Shown: positions 20,521 through 32,160 of the stretch, one piece after another | Numbering within the stretch: position 1 is the stretch's first letter | How the letters are laid out: every line of letters begins with the position of its first letter | Assembly: GCA_030407085.1 (NCBI GenBank) | Contig: CM059582.1 | Coordinates: 135,367,001 to 135,431,000 of the forward strand | Source of the DNA: Trichopria drosophilae | Taxonomy: Eukaryota > Arthropoda > Insecta > Hymenoptera > Diapriidae | Direction: 5' to 3' | DNA length: 64,000 nt | Program-made: the position numbers and the translations under genes | Notes under the pieces: generated by a model | What the model was told of the DNA's origin: nothing | Database searches by the model: none | Seen by the model: the letters and a program-made list of their open reading frames with translations, nothing else

Positions 20521-22118
20521 AAGAATTCGATTGGGACCAGCTTATATCGTCGACTATTGCAAATGAATGATCCAAGCTTGACCAAGATTTGCCATAATTA
20601 GAAAAAATACGTGTGCCGCGATATTTGTTTAACGATAAAAATAAGGTTATGTCATTACATTGATTTGCAGACGCTTCCATAAAGGCCTACGGCGCGGTTG
20701 TATTTATTCGAGTAGAACACGAAGATAGTATTTCTTGTATTTTGCTAGCTTCTAAACCACGAGTAGCAACAGTTAAGATCATTTCAGTGCCAAGATTAGA
20801 ATTGTGTGCGGCACAGTTATTAGGCCGCTTAACCCTTTCAGGGGCACATTATTTTACTGAACCGATTATTTCAATATCAGTCATTCTTATTGTTTTCGAG
20901 GTCGCTGATTACGAATCTGAACTCAGAATTTGAAAATTCAAAATATCGGATTCAACGTGGCCGACAAACTATTTGATAATTACTAGATAAATGCTAATTT
21001 TTTATAAGGATGTTCAAAGTCGCTAATTATGATTTCAGCGTCACTAAGTGTTTACTAGTGCATCAGATTCTCCCTCTCAGCATGACCCGGAACTAACGAC
21101 GTGGACGTGGGGAGGTACTAGTTCCATATTTTTTTTTTATTTATTTTTTTAATTTTTTACTTTTTTTTATTTTTTTATTTTTTATTTTTTTTTTTTTTTT
21201 TTTTTTTTATTTTTTCATTTTTTATTTATTAAATTTTTGTATCGTCAGGTCGCCATATTGTATCCGCCATTTTAAATTTTTAAAATCTGAGACTGGATTC
21301 GTAATCAGCGACCTAGAGAACCCGTTTGTACTAAACATCAGTTAATTTGTGTGTAAAATGAGCTCACAGCCGAATTAATTAAAAAAATTCGACATTTTTT
21401 CGTTATTAATTGTTTATAACTAATTATATATAGTGCTACTTGAAATTTTGGACTGAGAAACTTGTTCGGCAAACATCCAGTGCCCCATTAAAAGAAAATG
21501 AACGATTTAGAGCCTAAAAAGATCATACTGTACAGAAAAAACTGAAGACAATTAGGGCGCCACTATAGTGGCGTCTGCCCCGCAAAGGGTTAATAACTCG
21601 TGTTCAATGGGCGTGTCGATTAAAAAATTGTCAGACTATATTGTGGTCTGATTCTTTTATAGTTCCACACTGGCTACGTCATTCTCCGAGTGATATTCAA
21701 ACATTCAGACATAAACGAAGGTGCATAACTGGCGTCATGTACCTAGCTCTGACAGCTGATTTATTGAGTCGAGGATGCATATCAGACAAACTGCATGAAA
21801 GGTCACTTTGGTGGCGTGGTCCAGATCGGTTGCGCAGGTCTAGGGAATATTGGACACCTCCTCTGTCAACATCATCCAAAGCAGCAGAAAATTTGATAAA
21901 TAAAGAGGTCAAGAGATCCAAGAAAGTCAACATAAGTCACAATTTTTCTCTAGTACGAGGGTCATCTCGTATTCGTCCAACACAGAGAGCTCTAATTAAA
22001 TCGTATACTATTCAACAAAGGGATGCTAATATTCTCATTATTACTATCGCGTTTCAACTTTGCAGAAATTGCTTCAAATCACAGCTTGGATTTTTGGATT
22101 TTATTATAATATAGGACA
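20521..22118 (+). pseudogene. BEL/Pao RNase H and connection region, interrupted
   Basis: After several stops the RNase H signature FADASIKAYGAVVF appears near 20670, then SVPRLELCAAQLLGRL up to 20832. A TTAA element (20833-21589) intervenes. The frame resumes directly at 21590 with TRVQWACRLKNCQTILWSD. TADLLSRGC and LWWRGPDRLRRSREYW follow, the usual BEL link to integrase. RNase H degrades the RNA template. Stops and one or more frameshifts mark it as dead. Confidence 0.85.
20833..21589. mobile_element. 757-bp TTAA element inside BEL RNase H
   Basis: TTAA at 20829-20832 and 21590-21593 flank CCCTTTCAGGGGCA and TGCCCCGCAAAGGG. Removing the element with one TTAA restores the RNase H frame. 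Near each end it carries GTCGCTGATTACGAATCTGA or its reverse complement, plus GCCATATTG/ATCCGCCATTTT motifs. A T-rich low-complexity block occupies 21128-21232. No transposase is encoded, so it is non-autonomous and piggyBac-like by its TTAA target. Confidence 0.85.
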
Positions 22119-22845
22119 GAGAGATGTTCAACAACTTCGTGCTGGTATTCTTATTGTACAGGAACGATAAAATGCTTTGATGATCTGGATTAAACTCGAA
22201 CAAAGTGTTTATTTTGCTGAAGAGATTCGTGCTCTTAGTACTGAATCATTTATAAAGAAACACAGTCAGTTTAAATCAATGAATCCCAAAATGAATGACG
22301 ATTATATTTTATGACCACATGGCAGATTAGGGAATACGGATTTACCGGATGATCAGAAACATCGTATTATTTTACCAGATTTTAGTCGTTTAACGTGGTT
22401 ATTAGCATTAAAAGTCCATGAGCAAACATTACACGGAGGTGTTCAAATTATGATGAATGTATTTCGTCAAAAATATTGGATACCTAAACTCCATCGATGA
22501 TTGCGTGTACTTATTTCACGTTGTGTTCATTGTGTTCGGCAAAGACATGAAATGACAAATCAAATCATGGTTGAATTACCCGCGGTAAGGGTACAACCAA
22601 GTCGTCCATTTCGACATTGTGGTGTGGATTATTCTGGCCCTTTTCATGTTAAGCGAATCAGTCCATCAAGGGTATTAAACAAAATGTACGCAGCGATTTT
22701 TGTCTGTATGGTTACAAAAGCCGTTCACATTCAACTGGGAGAGGACATGGCGACGAAAACATTTCTTGATGCTTTCTCGCGATTTACTAGTATCCGTGGT
22801 CCTTGTACTGAGATATACAGCGATAATGGAAAGCATTTTGTTGGA
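22119..22845 (+). pseudogene. BEL/Pao integrase, zinc domain and first half of catalytic core
   Basis: HEQTLHGGVQIMMNVFRQKY with RCVHCVRQ forms the HHCC zinc-binding domain. One TGA lies between them at 22498-22500. The core gives CGVDYSGPFHVKR (first Asp) and EIYSDNGKHFVG (second Asp), after which the frame is cut at 22845 by a satellite-bearing insert. The Glu-bearing half resumes at 23862. Integrase joins element cDNA to the genome. Confidence 0.9.
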
Positions 22846-23861
22846 TGACGCTGAAGCTATCAGGCTAGTCTAGCAGGCTAAATGCCGCGCGCCAGGTACG
22901 CATACCACACGGGCGCATTAGGGGGTCACGGGAAAGACGAACGTGTATTTTATTTACAAAAGTGCATTACTAGGATAAAATCATTGTGTAAAAATTGATA
23001 GTAATATATAATTGTGCTACACACAATGTCCATGTGCACTCGTGAGGGAGTAACAATTTCTTTAAACAATAAAATTTGTTTATTGCAAAATAATCTGAAA
23101 ATTATCTTTATGCCTTAAATTCCCAATCGACTCGAAAAAATTCTGAGTAGCGCAGAATTGTGTTAGAAACAACATCCAAGTGCAATCGCGAGGGAGCAAC
23201 AATTTGTTTAAATAATTCAATTTGTTTATTGCTAAAAAAAAACTTTAAAAACGTTATAATTATAGGCAGCAAATTCCGAATCGCCTCGAAAAAATTCACA
23301 GTATCGTAGAATTATGTTAGAAACAAAGTCTGAATGAAATCGGGAGGGAGCAACAACGTGTGTAAACAAATAAATTTGTTTATTGCTTAAAAAACTTTAA
23401 AAACGTTATAAGTATAGGCAGCAAATTCCGAATGGCCTCGAAAAAATTAACAGTATCGTAGAATTATGTTAGAAACAATGTCTATATGAAATCGGGAGGG
23501 AACAACAATTTGTTGAAACAATTAAATTTGTTTATTGCCAAACAAACTTTAAAAACGTTATAATTATAGGCAGCAAATTCCGAATCGCCTCGAAAAAATT
23601 CACAGTATCGTCTAATTATGTTAGAAACAAAGTCTGAATGAAAGCGTGAGGGAGCAACAATTTGTTTAAACAATTAAATTTGTTTATTGCAAAATATATC
23701 TTAAAAACGTTATAAGTATAGGCAGCAAATTCCGAATGGCCTCGAAAAAATTAACAGTATCGTAGAATTATGTTAGAAACAATGTCTATATGAAATCGGG
23801 AGGGAGCAACAATTTGTTTAAACAATTAAATTTGTTTATTGCTAAAAAAACATTAAAAACA
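22846..23861. repeat. Insert with ~152-bp tandem repeats interrupting integrase
   Basis: A leader of about 190 bases (22846-23040) precedes five complete and one partial tandem units of roughly 146-155 bases. Each contains GGAGCAACAATTTG, then AAATTTGTTTATTGC, AAAACGTTATAA and AATTCCGAATCG. Unit starts fall near 23042, 23188, 23343, 23495, 23648 and 23801. Together they look like a satellite-bearing insertion, either a MITE or Helitron-like cargo or an expanded local array. The ends have no clear inverted repeats, so its class is unknown. The flanking integrase segments belong to one domain. Confidence 0.75.
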
Positions 23862-24445
23862 TGGAAATTTATTACACCAGCTGCTCCACATCAAGAAGGT
23901 TTATGGGAGGCAGCTATTAGGTCTGTGAAACATCACTTACGTCGACAAATTGGAGCACAACCGCTGACAGTAAATGGTTTAAGAACATTATTAGCTCAAG
24001 TGAGTGCAGTATTAAATTCTCGTCCACTCACGCCGTTAAGTGATGATCAGAATGATTTACAATGGCCTATTTTTGATCGGTGAGCCTATCGCGCAAATAT
24101 TTGGTGAACGTTTTCAAGATGGTTCGATAAATAATATAAAGCATTGGAATTTGCATCAAGAAATGTTTTATACTATCTGGAATAGATGGAGTGATGAATA
24201 TTTACGTAAATTACATAGACGTTTAAAATGGCACTCAAGCAGGAAAGATGTAAAGATAGATGATATTGTTGTTGTTCGTCAAGAAAAACTACCATCATCT
24301 ATATAAGGAATTGGTAGAATAATCGAAGTTCATCCTGGTAAGGATTGTCGTGTCAGTACGGTTACATTGCGGACTACAGCGGGCATAGTTATACGTCCTA
24401 TTAAAAAATTGTGTTTTCTGCCTACTGATTCGATTGAATAAGGAC
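23862..24445 (+). pseudogene. BEL/Pao integrase C-terminal half and DUF5641-like tail
   Basis: The integrase core resumes with WKFITPAAPHQEGLWEAAIR (the catalytic Glu) and LAQVSAVLNSRPLTPLSD. A frameshift near 24060 leads to the C-terminal domain: WNRWSDEYLRKLHRRLKW, DDIVVVRQEKLP, IEVHPGKDCRVSTVTLRT and IRPIKKLCFLP. This matches the DUF5641-type tail that ends BEL/Pao polyproteins. A stop at 24304-24306 breaks it. The 3' LTR begins about 30 bases later. Confidence 0.85.
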
Positions 24446-24473
24446 TTGAAGTCACTTTTTCAAGGTAGGCAGG

Positions 24474-24700
24474 ATGTTCTGAATTGTCTGTACATCGCGA
24501 ATGAATGTTTCGAGACATCGAGAGGAAAAGAAGATAGTTGGAGATAGACAGAAATTGTGAGAAGTGAAAAATTGTTATTTTAAATGATTGATGTAAATGT
24601 CTAATGTTTCTCAAATAAATGCAATTGGATTGAACTAATGATCAAATAGAATTGATTTGTGCAACGGAGCTTGGTTTCGATATAATGACTTTAGGTTTCT
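24474..24700 (+). mobile_element. Probable start of BEL/Pao 3' LTR
   Basis: A purine-rich tract, AAGGTAGGCAGGA (about 24461-24473), precedes TGTTCTGAATTG, as expected for a BEL polypurine tract followed by the LTR. An AATAAA polyadenylation signal lies at about 24615. The right end is not defined because no 5' LTR is available for comparison, so the end given is approximate. Confidence 0.5.
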
Positions 24701-25944
24701 ATATGATCTATCTACTCGAGAATCGACTCGATTAGAGACTAAAAATGTGCTTAAAACGGGAAAGATTCCATTGCAAATTACAGATTGTTAATAAAATGCA
24801 CAACATGGCTATGCCAAAAACGTAGAATAATTAAAATAAAATAATTTTATGGAACACTCCTACTAAAAATATGCCGAATTAATCATTTTATTCCATTGCA
24901 GGTTTCCGGAGCCTTTCGACAATAAGACAAGCTAAATGATTTCCAAGTGCGATATTTATGCATTTCTACACCGAGATTAACATCTGGTTGAGTTTCTAAG
25001 ACTTCATAACTTCGGGTACTGCAGTCTTCTTAGCAGCCCAAAATTTGGCCCTGGTACCCAACTCCGGCATCTCGACGAAGTTGGCCTACGTCGAATCAGA
25101 ATCGTGTCGATCAGTTCACTTCATTAAAATAACCTGAGACATATTTAATCATTTTATTACTGTTTTACCTGCACTCAAGAATGATTTTATGAATCTGGTT
25201 ACATCCTGGTACCTGTTAATAAAACTGTGATATATTACGTATATTGTTGTTAATAATACTATTTATACGTATTTGAATCTATTAAATTATTTCGTTCTTC
25301 GGCTATGTTGCGGCTCTACGATACATGACATTTTGATGCTCTGGAAATTTTTATAAATAAATATATCTGAAAAAAGCCCACTCTGTCGATTGTAATTTCC
25401 GAGATAATGGAATTTTAAATAATGAAATTTTATGTGTGGTGAGGTCTGAGCCACAAATCACGCGTCGTTCAAAGAATGTTAGAAACGTCTGTATAATTGA
25501 CAGTAATATCTCAGAAACCTGCAACCAACAAAGTGGGTTCTTTCCCTCCTGAGGGGCGTATATAAATCTTCGACAAAATCTGAACTACATTAGATAAGCA
25601 AAAATATTATTCTTTTGATTAATTCCCATAAAATGCAAAGAGTTATTATCAGTTAGTGATTCTCTATGTTGTTTCAGACATAAAAACATAAATGATCAAA
25701 CTTGACTTTAAAATTTCAATAAACAACGCTATATAGAATGTAAAAGGATACAAAATTAATGGTTTTCAAGCTTAAGGAGTTACATAGGTCTTGGAAGCCA
25801 TAACATGCTTATTTTCTCGATTTAAAAAAACAAAAGACATTAAATAACGTAGACAATGTATTTCTTTATATATAACAGTACGACATTTTAACAATATTGG
25901 TGCAAATTTAAATGCAAAATATTAAATAATAACACGTTGGCAAC
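24701..25944. other. Unassigned AT-rich sequence
   Basis: No convincing gene, repeat structure or RNA. It ends at the target duplication of the LINE starting at 25953. Confidence 0.4.
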
Positions 25945-25952
25945 GTCTTTAA

Positions 25953-27540
25953 AGAGACCGTGGAGTGGACGTTTCGCCCAGTCAGGTCCTAATGATGCTG
26001 CTGTACGCCGATGACCTGACTATTTTCGCGTACTCTGCAGCGGACCTGCGCAGAAAATTAGTTCTGCTCGCACAATATTGTCAGCAGAACCTCCTTACAG
26101 TCAACACAGACAAAACGAAGATTGTTTGTTTTAGAAGGGCTGGTCAGCTCGATTCGCACTCCAGACTGTTCCACTACAGAGATGATCCGGTCAAAGTCGT
26201 GCCCAGCTACAGGTATCTGGGTGTCCTATTCGCCTCCTCGGCGAGCGGCCTCCGACCCACAGAGGATGCTGTAAGGCGTACAAACGCTGCGTCAGCCGCG
26301 GTTACGTCGTTAATTTTGACGACAAAAATGGATACATGGAAGGCTTTTTTCACTTTGTACAACTCCATGATATTGTCAGTCCTTCTATATGCGGCACCGT
26401 GTTGGGCTCTCCGATATTTGGACAGTCTGGAATCCGTGCAGATCGGCTTCTTTAAGAAGCTTTTTAGCTTGCCGAGGAACACCCCGGCCTACATCGTCCG
26501 TCTTGAATTTGGCATACCGCCCATCTCCGTTGAAATCTGCTCTAGAGCAATCAAATGGGTGGCTAAAACGCTTAGGCTGCCGGATTGCAGACTTCCCAAA
26601 TTATTACTTTTGCGTTTAAGAGAATTGGCAGCAGCTATTTCGTCAGACGTAACCTTCAACTGGACCCTTCAGCTGAAGGCAGTCCTTGACAGCGCAGGGG
26701 GGAGCGTGTTATGGGACAACTTTAATGCGGATTTCTGGGCACGAATAGGACCGCCGGTGGTTGCTAGGTTTGCCGAGTCCTGCAGGAGGAACGATTTGAG
26801 GTCCTACTTCTCATCTGATTCTTTTCAACTACCGATTTACCGTCTTCCTGCGGACTCCGCTTATACTCTGTATCCTGCTCGTTCACCCGTGCGCTGCCTA
26901 AAAGTTAGGATGCAATTAAGACTAGCGACTGTTCACTCGCGTTCCTTTATGATTGCCGGACAACGCTACCTATATGATCCGACCTCGTCGTGCTCTCTCT
27001 GCAACTACAACGTGCAAGAAACGCTGCTGCACATTTTAACAGAATGTCCTCTGCTCGAGCCTCTTAGAGCAGAATTTGCTAGGAGGTTAAATCAATGGCC
27101 GCTGCACCCAGCTGGGGTCCTACACTCACTAATTTGCGCTAACGACAACCAATCCGCGTCTTTATTATACAAATTTGTAGAAGCGAATTTCCGGAGGAGA
27201 GCTTTTCTCCTCGGCGAGTAATCTAACTAGATATCTGTGCTGTCTTTTATTGCATCAGTTCGTGCCTGTATGCAGTTGTAATTTTATCTGTAAGTCAGTG
27301 CAGTTCCACCCGTATGCCAGTCTATTTTTACCTGTATGCCGATTTATTTTTTTTGCCTGTATGTCGGTCTAATTGTATATGTATGGCGGTTTATTTTTTT
27401 TAATGTATGCCGGTTTATTTTATTAATGTACGCTTTTTGCGCCACGCACTGTAATCCGATAACCTCGGAACTCCCTCTCAATGGGCTCTGTATCCCCTAA
27501 TTATGAGAGAAATATATTATCTATCTATCTATCTAATAAA
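25953..27540 (+). mobile_element. 5'-truncated LINE with 8-bp target duplication
   Basis: GTCTTTAA occurs directly before (25945-25952) and directly after (27541-27548) the copy, an 8-base target duplication. The copy holds the C-terminal half of ORF2, a 3' UTR with about six diverged units near CCTGTATGCCGGTTTATTTT (27260-27430), and an (ATCT)n tail with TAATAAA. It belongs to the same family as the 12425-17592 LINE. Short 5'-truncated copies with such duplications result from target-primed reverse transcription. Confidence 0.85.
25965..27221 (+). CDS. LINE ORF2 C-terminal half (RT palm to zinc knuckle), open frame
   Basis: An unbroken 418-codon frame. The RT palm has MLLYADDLTIFAYSAADLRR with intact YADD. 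RYLGVLFAS and the thumb follow, then a long helical C-terminal region with MQLRLATVHSRSF and a CCHC-type knuckle (CSLC, LLHILTECPLL). It ends at a natural stop. The start is a truncation point, not a real initiator, so a functional protein is not expected. The sister copy at 16-17 kb is far more damaged, which makes this the younger one. Confidence 0.85.
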   Translation: MDVSPSQVLMMLLYADDLTIFAYSAADLRRKLVLLAQYCQQNLLTVNTDKTKIVCFRRAGQLDSHSRLFHYRDDPVKVVPSYRYLGVLFASSASGLRPTEDAVRRTNAASAAVTSLILTTKMDTWKAFFTLYNSMILSVLLYAAPCWALRYLDSLESVQIGFFKKLFSLPRNTPAYIVRLEFGIPPISVEICSRAIKWVAKTLRLPDCRLPKLLLLRLRELAAAISSDVTFNWTLQLKAVLDSAGGSVLWDNFNADFWARIGPPVVARFAESCRRNDLRSYFSSDSFQLPIYRLPADSAYTLYPARSPVRCLKVRMQLRLATVHSRSFMIAGQRYLYDPTSSCSLCNYNVQETLLHILTECPLLEPLRAEFARRLNQWPLHPAGVLHSLICANDNQSASLLYKFVEANFRRRAFLLGE

Positions 27541-27670
27541 GTCTTTAACACATTTAGCATTACAATACTCTACAAAATGTTCTTTTTGATACACAAATTA
27601 GACTTCCCTGCTTTTTAAAAAAAAATATGCGAAAGTTCTTTCTGGAGAAAGAACTTCACACAAGAGAAAT

Positions 27671-29198
27671 TTGATGCCAAGCAATGGTTTCACATATTTT
27701 TCACCTACATTTCATTCCAGTAGTGCAGACTCCTGGATTGATCATTGCCTGGTCGACAGTCTCGATAATGTGGTACCATACAATCAGTGTAACCTTCAGT
27801 TTATTTATGGTCATGAGCTTATTTCGATCGTATTTAGGTTCAAGTGTTTTCCCCAACCAGTACGGTCCATCACTGGTCGTGACTTCCGCAAGTTTACGGT
27901 ACCTGATCTTCTGACCAACATCGAGTCCTATGACTGGCGCTTGTTCAGATTGCCGATCCCGTATAACTCTAGTATTGACGAACTATGTACTACTCTATGT
28001 AATCGGCTACTAACAGTATTTGATGAACTTGCGCCTATCATTACCTTCACTCCCAGACATAAATTTGCTCCATGGATTACCCAAGAATTACGCGATATGA
28101 AATGTGAACGAATGTTGGTATTGCGCGAATATAGACGAAACTCAGATTATTTACTCAAACAGCGACATACTGAGCTTAATAAACGAAACAAGTTAGCCTG
28201 GAAAGAGGCCAGAGAGGTACTGTCGAAGTCGCTTCTTGTTGTCTTCTGATACAAAATACACATGGAGAGTGTTGCGCTCCCTTGGAATTATTAAACCTAA
28301 AGTAGCTCTTGTTCCACTTACATGTTCACTAAATGAACTAAACAACTTCTTTTGTTCACTTAGTCCATCTCACACTATTAATCTAGTAGATGCTCTGGGT
28401 GGGTTTCTTCACCGCGACTTTGATACGGACAGATTTGTTTTCTTAAACATAACCATTCAGCACCTTGCTGCATGTATTGCCCGCTGTAAATCTGAATGCA
28501 CCAGAGTCGACAATATTCCGATAAGTTTTTACATCAAATCTTTTCCTGTGTTAGCACCATACATCATCGAGATTTTTAATCATTCGCTCCATACCGTCTC
28601 CTTCCTATCGTTATGGAAGAAGTCTCTAATGATCCCTATCAACAAGTCCAAAAACCCTTCTCATCCCTCGGAATAGCGCCTCATTGCTAAACTATGTTCG
28701 CTGTCCAAAGGTTTGGAAAGAATCGCCTGCAACCAGTTGAGTGAATATCTGAATAATCGTGATTGGTTCGTCCCTTTTCAGTCGGGATTCAGGAAGGGCT
28801 ATAGCACGCAGACTGCGTTACTTATGGTATCTGATTTTTGTCGCCTTGCAATAAATGATCGTATGCTGGTTATATTACTACTGTTTGACTTCAGTAAAGC
28901 GTTTGATATGGTCGATCATGTACTGCTTCCTCATAAGCTGAAGCTAGCAAACCTCTCCAACTCAGCTCTCCCGTGGTTTGCTTCCTACCTTTCTAACCGA
29001 TCACAAGTAGTACTAGGCAATAACGGAAACTCCACCTCATCATGGCTTTCCACCACAGCTGGAGTTCCCCAGGGATCGGTTCTTGGACCACTTCTTTTTT
29101 CTATTTTCATTAACGATCTACCTGGGGTACTGCTCCACTCGGAATACAGTGAGCTAAGCACTGAGCTAAGCACACTTAAACTATTTGCTTTAATGTGA
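27671..29198 (+). pseudogene. Jockey/CR1-like LINE ORF2 (endonuclease end to RT fingers)
   Basis: The first frame (27671-28249) starts near WIDHCLVDSLDNV, the end of the endonuclease, with GHELISI where a catalytic Asp-His is expected. It continues through the linker. The second frame (28236-29198) has the RT fingers: LIAKLCSLSKGLER, FQSGFRKGYSTQTALL, LFDFSKAFDMVDH (catalytic Asp) and TTAGVPQGSVLGPLLFSIF. A TAG at 28674 replaces the usual PSDYR tyrosine. It stops before the YADD box, where a short duplicated ELSTELST stretch occurs. The LINE at 55.6-58.3 kb is a close relative. Confidence 0.85.
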
Positions 29199-30028
29199 TT
29201 ACCTATGAGACATTCTTTTAAAATCGGACACTTTCTGACCGACGAATTTTTAAATCGCTTCATATTTTTTTTACGCAATCTTGATACAAAATAAGTGAAC
29301 ACGTGTATCGGGAAATCGAGAAAAAAATTTTTTTTCGGAAATATAGGTATTTGAAATTATTTGAAATTTTACCGTTGTGCGTTTTATGGCCATCTTGAAA
29401 TAATGGTATCTATGGCAATTTGTGATGAAAAATGAAATTTTTTTTTTCATTTTGAAGCTAAAAACATCAGCTTTCTCGTGAAATATTTGTCCATGTCATC
29501 AAATGATAAATTACCATTGTTTATAACAAATAAATTGTTTAAAGTTAATTTATGCAAAGATTAACATTTTTTAAAAATTAAAAAAAAATACCATTGAATT
29601 CCTCGTCAAATTTCCTTCGAAAAACATATTTTTCCAGAATGGTTGTGTAATAGTTGCTATTCGAAATAAATTAATTCTTCCGCCGCACCTCTACTACCGC
29701 GCGCCTGTGCCACGCCACAGCGCGCCGGCCGGGCCGGCAACATTGTAACGCTTAGTGTGCTACCGTTTGCATTCTTTGCTGGGAGCTGGCAACGATGGCA
29801 ACATTCACTTTTTACCCTCTTCTGAAATGCCTGTGTTTTATCCTCTTTTATCCGTTCGTAAGAGCAGACGTGTTCACTTAGTACAGAGTGTATTTTTATT
29901 GCCGACAGTTTTGCAGGAAAAATATAATTCGACGACAGATCGAACAATGAAGGTACGAATTTTAACTATCTTTCATCACTGGTCACATAATAAAATTGTT
30001 AGACATTTTCCAACCGCCACAAAAAAAT
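29199..30028. other. Unassigned sequence and possible leader of the DDE-like gene
   Basis: AT-rich with no domain to 29680. A GC-rich patch (29690-29790) follows, then sequence running into the gene at 30029. A promoter could lie here but no decisive TATA and initiator pair was seen. Confidence 0.3.
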
Positions 30029-31440
30029 ATGATTACAGTATCAAAGACCATTGCAATAGATAAAGGTGTGTTAGAAGGATCAAATCCAAAAAGTCATCCA
30101 ACATTACAACCGAGCGTAGTTAATAAAGTAATAGATTTTTATCAATCAGGCGAATTTAGTCGACTAATGCCCGGGCAAAAGGATTACGTATCCGTAAAAA
30201 TTGATGGAAAAAGGACTCAGGTACAAAAAAGATTATTCTTGATCAATTTAAAAGAGTTATACCGAGAATTTAAAACCAACAATCCTGAACTAAAATGCAG
30301 CTTTTCGAAATTTGCAATTGTACGGCCAAAACAGTGTGTTCTAGCAGGAGCCAGTGGCACACATTCGGTCTGTGTTTGTGCCATTCACGAAAACGTAAAA
30401 TTATTAATCGATGGTGCAAATATAAAAAGACTTACAAGTGATTATCCGCAGACCATTAAAACTTATCACGATTGTTTAAACAGAATGATATGTGACCCGC
30501 CGTCTACGAATTACTACATGGGAATTTGCTCAACGTGTCCTGGTACACATGATTTAGCAGAAACATTGGAAAACACGTTCGTTGATAATTATATTGAATG
30601 TGTGACTTATAAGCAATGGACACGTGTTGAGCGGACTACGTTGCAAACTCTAATAAGGCCGGTAGATGAATTTTTACATATCTTAACAGAATCACTGAAG
30701 ACATTATTACGTCATTCATTTCTTGTAAAAAAACAAAATGAATTTTTTAATTATACGAAAGAAAATTTGAAAACAAATGAATGCATTGTAATTTGCGAGT
30801 TTTCTGAGAATTACGCATTTGTTCTTCAAAATGCAATTCAAGGGGTACACTGGAATAATGGCCAAGCAACTGTTCATCCCACTGCAATTTATTATAAAGA
30901 CGACAACAAAACTTTGCAAATGAAAAGCCTTGTATTAATATCCGAATGTCGGAATCATAATACCGTTGCCGTACATCTTTTACAATCACACATCGTCAAA
31001 ATTATTAAAAAAAACCTGCCCACCGTTAAAAAAATGATATACTTTTCGGATGGAGCAGATGCTCAATACAAAAACCTAAAAAATGTCATCAACCTCAGTC
31101 GTCACTCGCAGGATTTTAAAATTACAGCAGAATGGCATTTTTTCCCCACATCACATGGAAAAGGACCATGTGATGGGTTAGGCGGAACCGTCTAAAAGCT
31201 CGCAGTTCGGGCAAGTCTACAACGAATAGATAATCCTATTCCAACGTCAAAAGAATTGTTTGATTGGGCTACAGAAGCACTACCAAATATTCATTGCCAC
31301 TATTTCACGAATTGACCAGTATTACGAAGAAGAAGAAAAGTTGGAGCCACATTTTAAATTAGCAAAATAAGTAAAGGGGACATTAGGCTATCATTGCATC
31401 ATTCCAGTAACATTAAATACATTACATGTCAAACCATTTT
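30029..31440 (+). pseudogene. DDE-transposase-like repeat protein of insects, one nonsense codon
   Basis: I chose the ATG at 30029; the frame is open further 5' but without ATG. About 388 codons run to a TAA at 31192. The same frame then continues with LAVRASLQR, and related sequence (EEEEKLEPHFKLAK, CIIPVTLNTL) follows in shifted frames to about 31440. Recognisable segments are LAGASGTHSVCVCAIHENV, CSTCPG, GVHWNNGQATVHPTAIYY, YFSDGADAQYKN and EWHFFPTSHGKGPCDGLGG. I recall this family as common, multi-copy and uncharacterised in insect genomes. The spaced acidic residues (CEFSENYAF, SDGADAQYKN) suggest a DDE-type nuclease fold, but this is inference. No terminal repeats were found. Confidence 0.6.
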
Positions 31441-31569
31441 CACTATTCCAACCCCATCGCTAGTGTTACGTATGCAGGTGTCGATACGGAACCTGCATTC
31501 GTACAATCTAATTTTAGTTTCTTAATCACATAATTTCACGGAATCGACATCCGGTGTATGCACATGTGA

Positions 31570-32160
31570 TGCGCAAGAATTTTAGTAGTACAGAAATAAC
31601 CGCGGCCAGTGGAATGCATATCAGGACTTCGCAACTGACCTCATTCAGTTCTACGAGGATCTCAGAGTGCGAGGATAATGGGACCCTGCAGTGCGTGATC
31701 GTGTTCAGAAAGTGACCCAGACGTTCCCAGGGTACTGCAACGATCTACAAACACTGATGCGTCGTGCCGGGACTTTCCGAAACGCCGAACCAGTGAGCCA
31801 CATATACGAAAATATGCGACCCGGGTATAAACTATATATTCGTGAATACCCGACAGTGCGCGAGTTGTGCCGTCTTGCCGCCGAATATGAAACCATTGTG
31901 CAAGCCGAAGCTCTAGAACGACGGATCGTACGAGCCGTCGAATCAGCAGTGCCGAGAATGGAGCACCGAGGCCAGAATGCACCGCCTCGTGGCAGAGTGC
32001 CGGCGATCCCGACTGCAGTAGTGACCACCGTCTGGAATAGGAACACGCAGTGCTGGCGCTGCCGAGAACCAGGGCATATCCGCCACGAGTATCGAAATCC
32101 ACGCATGTTGTTCTGCTCAAAGTACGGGAAAGACGGAGTATTTCTCGAGATTGTCCGTGC
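31570..32160 (+). pseudogene. Ty3/gypsy gag fragment with zinc knuckle
   Basis: A capsid-like C-terminal part (HIYENMRPGYKLYIREYP, VRELCRLAAEYETIV) precedes a basic region and the knuckle CWRCREPGHIRHEY, in which the last Cys is replaced by Tyr. A TAA before WDPAVRDR breaks the N-terminal part. Protease follows in another frame. The composition is GC-richer than neighbouring sequence, and the family differs from the minus-strand gypsy at 10-20 kb. Confidence 0.75.

Noticed and set aside
23042..23861. CRISPR-like array
   Set aside because: Units of about 152 bases repeat along their full length without unique spacers; this is a satellite in a eukaryotic TE.
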